Below are positions 57,830 to 64,000 of a DNA stretch of 64,000 nt, piece by piece. The notes under the pieces are model-generated. The model saw nothing but the letters and a program-made list of their open reading frames with translations. It did not search any database and had not been told where the DNA came from. The position numbers and the translations under genes are program-made. Position 1 is the first letter of the stretch. Every line of letters begins with the position of its first letter. The stretch comes from Cycas panzhihuaensis. Lineage: Eukaryota; Cycadophyta. The stretch covers positions 109,251,741-109,315,740 of the forward strand of contig CM041465.1 in assembly GCA_023213395.1 (NCBI GenBank). The letters are read 5' to 3'.

Positions 57830-60358
57830 TGAAACGCTTGCCACAGGGTGGTGTCCCTACATCTAGCAAATAGGTATAAAAGGTGCAAAGCTAATTAAAC
57901 TAAACAGCAAGGACTTCACCTCGCAGGGCGTCCATGTGCCGAAGCGTGGATTCAGGACTGCAGAGGTGCCTGGTTGCTTCCAGGTAGCCATGTAAAGCGA
58001 GGCCTTCCTACCCCTCAGATGGCCTGGAAGAGGAGAAAGCGCTTGGTGCGTTGCATCTTCTCAAGGAAATGAGAAGGCAACGAAATGGAAAGGCAAGTAA
58101 ATATATCTGAGTGTAGGCAAAAAGAGGGTATAACGTGGGTAGCTCTAACACAATGTAAACAATCTAACTAAGCTAAGCTAACCGATAGATGAAATGATGT
58201 AAAGCAGACACACATTCCTTTTTCCCTTTTTAATTCTTTACACATTCCTAACTATATGAGCATATGTATAAAAGACAACAGTGTAAAACAGATATGCAGG
58301 GAATAAGAAGAATACCTAGATCCAGTGCCCGGGTGGAGTGCTGCTCGTCCCTTTAGCTCCTGCTCCTTTCTACTCCACTCATTGTGCATGCGATGCCGGT
58401 CGGTGATAGTTGCCGTAAGCAACCGAAGAGGGGCTAACTTACCTCCCCGTAAACATGCAAAAGCAAAAAAGCGGAAAAGAAGCAAAAAGCGTGAAAGAAC
58501 AAGGAATGCACTAAACGTAGAACCAACCTGCAATGGGTTTCATCCCGCGTGCAGCTCCAGTAACTCGAGATCCTACAAGCAAGTTAGAAGAGTACCTCCC
58601 TCTCGGAAGAGGGGCCACAAAATATATCGAATATAGGTACTAAAATCAAATAGAACTACATAAATATACGCTAAGCATCAATATGTAGCAAAGCAAAATG
58701 ACAACATGCAATAAAATCTCCTGCCAACATATACCATAAGCACATCCAAAAAGGAAAAGAGTATAGCCTCGGGATGGCTAACTCACCCACAAAGAGTCTC
58801 CATAGAACTCGAAAAAGATGAACGGGCTCACAACAAGATCATGGGGCAATAAACAGTAAAAAAGGAGGGAGCAATGGAAAGGTTTGGGGCTTAGGCAGGG
58901 CCCAACACTGACAGATGGAATTTCTAGAACCAGCGTGGCAACGGGTTGCCAACGCTAGTTTTAGCTCGGCCCGAATCCCCAAATTCCCTTAACCTGATTC
59001 CTAAGAAGGCTCAGTAGCAAAGGGAAGAGAACAAGGGATGAGAACCCTTGGGGAGAAGGATGAAGGGGGAACCCTGCCTACCTCCCTTAAATCCTCTTTA
59101 TGTTGCCCCTTTGCAATAGCCAACTAGGAATGGGTTGAGAGGGATGATTTGGGAAAACAGTAATATCTCAAAAGAAAAAGGAAGTGGTGCTAATCAAGTG
59201 CAACAACATAAAGCTACACAAACTAGAAATTTATTCACCAAAACATAAAAGAAACAAGAACAACACAAATTGCAAGTAAGAGTAAAGAGTACCTTGTTGG
59301 GGGAAGAACCAAACATAAGTTTGCTATTAGGAAACAACAGAAATAACTAGTATATGATGAAGAATAATGGCAGGTTTTTGCTAAGGGTGAAGTGTGAAAA
59401 TATCTTTGTAAGCTTGGGGCCTTGGTAGTTGGTCCCTTTGAAGAGCTTTTGGTAGAAATCTTCCTTGAAACCTTGATCACTTGCAAGAAGATGTAGATTC
59501 TGTTGTTGAGAGCTGTGGGGCAACAATGGTCCCTGCAAATCCAGCCTGTAGCAATGTCCTCTTCCTTGTGGCAGGTTTCTGCCACTGTAGTATATGTCTT
59601 TCTATGTAAAATTTGAGTAAGAAGTTAGAAAAAATGGGAAAAAGATCCTAAAATGAGGAGGAAAATCCCCCTTTATCCCCTGTTCACTGCAGGTGAACAT
59701 TGGGGATGTCAGGGCGACGCGAATTGATAGGAGCCACGTGGCAGTTCCATGAAAAAAGTAAAAACTATCGCATAGTTTTCTTTTTGAAATTCAAACAATT
59801 GTACCGCGGCAAACCTGGCAGTACCGTGACAAAGATCGCGGTACTACTGAATTTGTAGCAGTACCAGACTGGCAAAAAAAAAGAATAAAACAGCAGAAAT
59901 AAAGGTTTTGGAGCTGTTACTAAGGGCAAATTGAGCCTGAAACAGCTAGGGGGAAACATCTAGATGATGAGCAAGTAGCTAGAACAGTAAAGTGAGTCTC
60001 AACCAAGGGATTAACCAGACTTGGAGGTGACTGCAACGTGAGCAAAATGTCGTAAAATGGGTAGACATGACTAACTGAAACATCCCGAGAGGTTGTGGAG
60101 ACGATGTGGGTGGCTGTGCGCCATATGGGGTGTAGCATTCGCTGAGGAATACCCCCATTGTGAGTTGTCATAAGCTAATAGTGTGCTGTAAGCATATGCA
60201 ATATGATCAGGTAGAGAAGCAATGCATGCAGGTAGGCATATGTCAAGTAGTCTACACTAAATAATCTCAATCAAGCACGAGTGGGGAGAAGCGAGAATGT
60301 ATACTTGAATATACCTGGGTCGATGTGTCTCGAGTCCATTCCCAGTAGCTGGGAAACA
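57830..60358 (-). repeat. 5' LTR of copy D, 2529 bp
   Basis: Plus-strand ends TGAAACGCTTGCC and GCTGGGAAACA. G-box CACGTG at 59735-59740. GTACC units with AAAGATC and AATTTG modules at 59800-59870. No gene. Confidence 0.92.
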
Positions 60359-60673
60359 ACTGGATATCAGCATATGTAGCCCTTGCTACGTTGATTCCAG
60401 TCCTGCACACCCCTCTTTTGGGCCTCCTTTGTGCCCCTAACTTTGCCCGATATTGCTTAGGTTCTTTAGTGAGACTTATGTGATGGATCACTGTCCATAG
60501 TGACTCTGTTACATTGGCATCTCTCTAACATCTTACCCCATACACTCTCATACTTGTTGGCTGTCCACAAACTGTCACATAACCCTACCTTTCTATACCT
60601 AAAGGCTACATGGAGAACTTTAACAGAGGGTTTTTCCATCCTAAGGCTGCCCTTCCCTTTTCTTGCTTGGTGT
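60359..60673 (+). repeat. 3' LTR of copy C, continued
   Basis: After ACTGG it continues ATATCAGCATATGTAGCCC, matching the C 5' LTR from about 29526 (ATACCAGCGTACGTAGCCC), and stops at CTTGGTGT where copy F begins. GGTGT (60669-60673) is the presumed F target duplication. Confidence 0.88.
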
Positions 60674-63410
60674 TGTTTCCCGGCTTCCGGGAATGGATAC
60701 GGAATTACCAACTCAGGTAAGTGTAGGTATGTTTCTCACCTTATCATCGCTTTCTGTTGATGAGTGTTTGCTTGCATGTTTGCATGTTTATGGCCTTGTA
60801 GACGATTTTGTCTTCATCTACACTTATTTAGCCTATGACGATTATAGCAGGGGCACACTCCCAGCAAGTGTGGCACCCTGGTGGCCACTCCACTTCCTGC
60901 ATTCTACCCTCCTCACTCCAGGATCCACTTGGCTTGCGCCACCTCTGCCCGTGTGATGACCCGCCATTGTTTGGTTGACTTGCCACATCGTTTAAATCCT
61001 ATTTTTGCTCTTTTGGACCTATTTGTTGGCTTGTTTGCCCCCGGGTAGATGTCTCAGCCCCCCATTAGCCTTTTTTGTCTTTTGCCCACAGCCCAGGTTG
61101 GCTATCCGGGCTAGGTTTTGCCTCCGGGCGAATACCACCGCGAATTTCGTGGTACCGCCACAAATTCTGTGATACCACTACGCATTGATCGGATGGTACT
61201 GCTCTAATTTATTTTTTAAAAATCTACCATGGCATTTTCACATTTATTGCGAAACTGCCACGTGTCTCACAACTTAACTCACTGCCAGCTGCGCCCTAAT
61301 TGCTCACTTTAGGGTTTGGGTTGGGTATTTAAGTCATCATTAACTCATTTTTGAGATCTTTTATTCATTTTTTGGATTGCTCCTCAAGGAAACCACCCTG
61401 TGCTCTATTATTCTCTGCTACTCTACTGCTGCTACAGGACTTGTGCCTCTCCTCCAGTGCCCAGCTCTCCTTTGGTATGGCTAGGACATCTTCCCAGCCC
61501 TTCATGCACCTTGGAGAGGGCCCCTTTGGAGTGATCTCAGCGGATTCTTGCCCGGGAAGCCATCAAGCGTTCCAAGTGTAGGTGTTCTTCCTCCAACTCC
61601 ATTAGCAGGGTGCCAAACCTTCTACACCACAGTTTTTAGGCTAATTTCTCAGTCTCTCCTTAGCAGCCCCTTGACTGAGGCAAGAGCCTTCCCTCCTCTT
61701 CTCAGATATTCATTGATTTGAGGTAGTTTCTTATTCAATTGATGCCCTATTTTGCTTGTCCTCTTGCTTGGGTTTTTGAAGGTTATTTTCCTCTTTCTAT
61801 TGGGCTATTTTACTCCTATCATTAGTGCCTCCTTGCCTGCGTTTGTTGCTCAAGGCAGCGACAAAGAGGGGTTGCATAGGGTTTGGGAGAGAGCTGGGTG
61901 GATTCTGTACCACCCTTCACGCTCCTCAAGCAGCTTCTAGCCCCCAAACCTTCCCTCTTGCCCCATGCTATCCTTGGCACTCAAACAAGGGTTTGTTGGG
62001 CCCTCCTTAGCTACTAAAATTAGCATTGTCACATGTCACAGTGCTGGTTTGAGGGCTTGTGCCTTGGTCCGGGCAACTCATATAAGTCCCAACTGCTTGT
62101 CCTTCACCCAACTCCTTTCCCGGCAGCCCGGTTTGCTCTTCATAGCACCTCGGCTTGCCGTAGGTCCTCTTTGGCTCCTTTTAACTCTCTTGCTACTATT
62201 TCCAACCATCTTTCTTAGCCTTACCCTCACTGCCTTGTGGCTTTTAGGGGAGGTTGGGGTTATTCTTTACGAGAGGTGGGCCACTCCGAGGCTTACCAGT
62301 TACTTTCCATTTACTTTGGTTGGCCTCCTTTACATATTATCATCATTGTGTTGATACTAACATACATGTATTTAAGTTTATATTTGCTTTGCATATACAT
62401 GTATTATTAGGATCTTTCCATTGTATGTTAACACTCTTTCTCTGGAAAGGGGGAGGTCATCACTTACTTGCAGGTATTCAGAAAGTGCAAAGGACCTCTC
62501 TCCATTTGTCCCTGCGCTGGTAAGCGCTTCCATTCATGTTGTATTTTTCATACTTCGTTTATTACTAGTACTTGATCCCTTTCTTTCCTTTGTTTTGTAC
62601 TTTAGTATTTTTCCAGGGAAGGTAAGGGAGCCCCTCATTCTAATCCACTGTGACTCTTCACGACTGCTGTGCCTTGTGGAGTAGTTTCGAGTGCCTCCGG
62701 GGAGCGTCACCATTACGACACGCTTCCGTTCTGGGTACACACTTTCAGTTCACTCTATCACTTTTTCCTTTTGAATTTTCTTTACATAGTAGTAATTAAC
62801 TCATTCGAAATAAAAAGGAAATCAACCTTGCTTTTGGTTTATACTTTGTTGCTTGCACCTTCTTTAGCCGTAAGAAAAGGTCTTAGGAAACCTTCACTCT
62901 CACCTTTTCCCTCCTTTTATCGTGCAAGCTTCCTTCTCTCCTTATTATTTGTGTATTTGGTTAGTTTGCTTAGGCATACCTTGACCCACCTCCTTGGGTT
63001 ATCTCTCTTACATTCTCTTAGTTTCCTGCTTAGCCAGATAACCAAGGCGACCCCGTCCTTAGGACACCTGCTTGCCTATCCTTCCTTATTTCTTGTTGCT
63101 CTAGAGAAACCCTCAAAGACTAGGGAAACCCTCGAAGGTTTCTCTCCTTCCCCTTCCGGCCATCCAAGGGTGGGGTGATCCTTCCTGTAGGTCAACCCAG
63201 GCTAACCCTATGCCTCCTCACCTCTCGTTCGAATTGGGGGGATCACCCTTTGGCAGCTATATTCCATTTGCAGGTCCCGAACTCACACTCTGGCACACGG
63301 GGCACCCTGCGTGGTACTTGCCCTACTTATAGGTCCCTTTCTTGATCATATTATCAACCGCTCTTACCATTCCTATTTAGTTAGGTAGCTATCCCATAGG
63401 CGCGCATCCA
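60674..63410 (+). repeat. 5' LTR of copy F, 2737 bp
   Basis: Starts TGTTTCCCGGCTTCCGGGAA (a near-perfect small palindrome) and ends GCGCGCATCCA. GTACC/AATT modules at 61125-61200, G-box CACGTG at 61259-61264, TATTTAAG at 61326-61333, the expected promoter order. No gene. Confidence 0.88.
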
Positions 63411-63411
63411 C

Positions 63412-63430
63412 TAGTGACCATACTGGGGAC
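63412..63430 (+). other. Primer binding site, copy F
   Basis: TAGTGACCATACTGGGGAC, one base after the LTR end. Confidence 0.78.
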
Positions 63431-63582
63431 TGCCAGTAGGGGAGCTAGTTTTCGCTCTCTTCCATTGGTTTTTCTACCTTTTTGTGGTCCTTTTTACCAA
63501 CTTTGATCTCTTCGTTGGGCAGCCCCCAATGCGTGTGCCTTTGCCGCCCTTTATTTTTCCTAACATTGTTGGTTGACCTTGC

Positions 63583-64000
63583 ATACGATGCTTTTCTCGT
63601 CGCTTGCGCGGTCTACCTCCATTGTTAGAAGACCCCGAGTATCGCCCTCTTCCTTTGTCAGATCCCGATTTGACTATGGAGGGATACTCTTCTGATTGGG
63701 CCTACCACACCTCAACTTTGGAAATCCAAGATTTTCCTTCCTCTATTCCGGGGTCCACCCAAGAGGGTGATGACCCCCTTTACTACCCAAGTGACCAGCA
63801 TCACCCACTCAACGTCCATCCCTCTACCCATGCGGTAAAAGGATCCGTTCCTCTTGAGACTTACCACTCAATCGGTGACTTTTATGAGGAGCGCCCTGAG
63901 GGATCTACTTCATTTGAGGTCCCAACTACCTCTTACGAGTATGTAGGAACCCCTCATGTCGACGTAGTTAAAGCTCTCAACGAGTATCATCTCACAGCAC
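63583..64000 (+). pseudogene. Gag, copy F (N-terminal part, cut by window end)
   Basis: The frame is open from the conserved start site to the window end: RCFSRRLRGLPPLLEDPEY, then TMEGYSSDWAYHTSTL, STQEGDDPLYYPSDQHHPL, PEGSTSFEVPTTSYE. The start codon shared by A-D is ATA here (63583), so the first usable ATG is 63676. The Trp in SDWAYHT, a stop in A, B and C, is intact. Apart from the lost start this is the least damaged gag N-terminus in the window. Confidence 0.8.

Larger units (their letters stand above)
60674..64000 (+). mobile_element. Tat-like copy F, start only
   Basis: Plus-strand element with 5' LTR 60674-63410, primer site 63412-63430 and the start of gag; it runs off the window. 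It inserted in the 3' LTR of C. Confidence 0.88.

Overview
The window is nuclear DNA from a seed plant, probably one with a large, repeat-rich genome; the species cannot be told. I see no host gene, rRNA or tRNA. Essentially all 64 kb is retrotransposon DNA inserted into retrotransposon DNA. Most reading frames are broken by C-to-T and G-to-A type stops (CGA to TGA, CAG to TAG, TGG to TAG), the pattern left by decay of methylated cytosine.

Layout from left to right. (1) 1-4510: the 5' part of a Ty1/copia element on the minus strand. It sits inside the gag of (2), Tat-like Ty3/gypsy copy A (minus strand, 4511-9086, gag plus 5' LTR). Copy A is inserted in (3), a LINE on the minus strand (9087-11128). 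(4) Copy C (plus strand) starts at 11134, also inside the LINE. Its 5' LTR is split by (5) the complete copy B (minus strand, 11684-28697) and resumes at 28698-30965. The C body follows at 30966-42500 and its 3' LTR starts at 42501. (6) The complete copy D (minus strand, 43846-60358) splits the C 3' LTR, which resumes at 60359-60673. (7) Copy F (plus strand, from 60674) splits the same LTR again and runs off the window. Target-site duplications support this: ACTGG around D is exact, and around B it is CTGCA/CCGTG, which resolves to a decayed CCGCG. Insertion order: LINE first, then A and C into it, then copia into A, and B, D and F into C.

The most interesting content is shared by copies B, C and D. 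In the sense direction each reads gag, protease, RT, a tether RNase H that has lost its first catalytic Asp, and integrase. Then comes a 1.9-kb gene on the OPPOSITE strand encoding a plant mobile domain (PMD)-like protein. Last comes a separate 140-codon archaeal-type RNase H on the sense strand, the polypurine tract and the 3' LTR. The antisense gene has a TATA box, a GT-AG intron of 111-114 nt at one position and phase in all three copies, an acidic linker and a coiled-coil C-terminus. Its leader carries several palindromes at conserved spacing; one of them keeps its pairing although its arms differ between copies. So the element carries a second transcription unit, tail-to-tail with pol and head-to-head with the second RNase H gene.

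No copy looks autonomous now. The integrase catalytic triad is damaged in B, C and D, and every gag-pol frame is interrupted. Because the copies are decayed independently, comparing them shows what the ancestor kept: the start codons, intron, RNase H length and palindromes described below.
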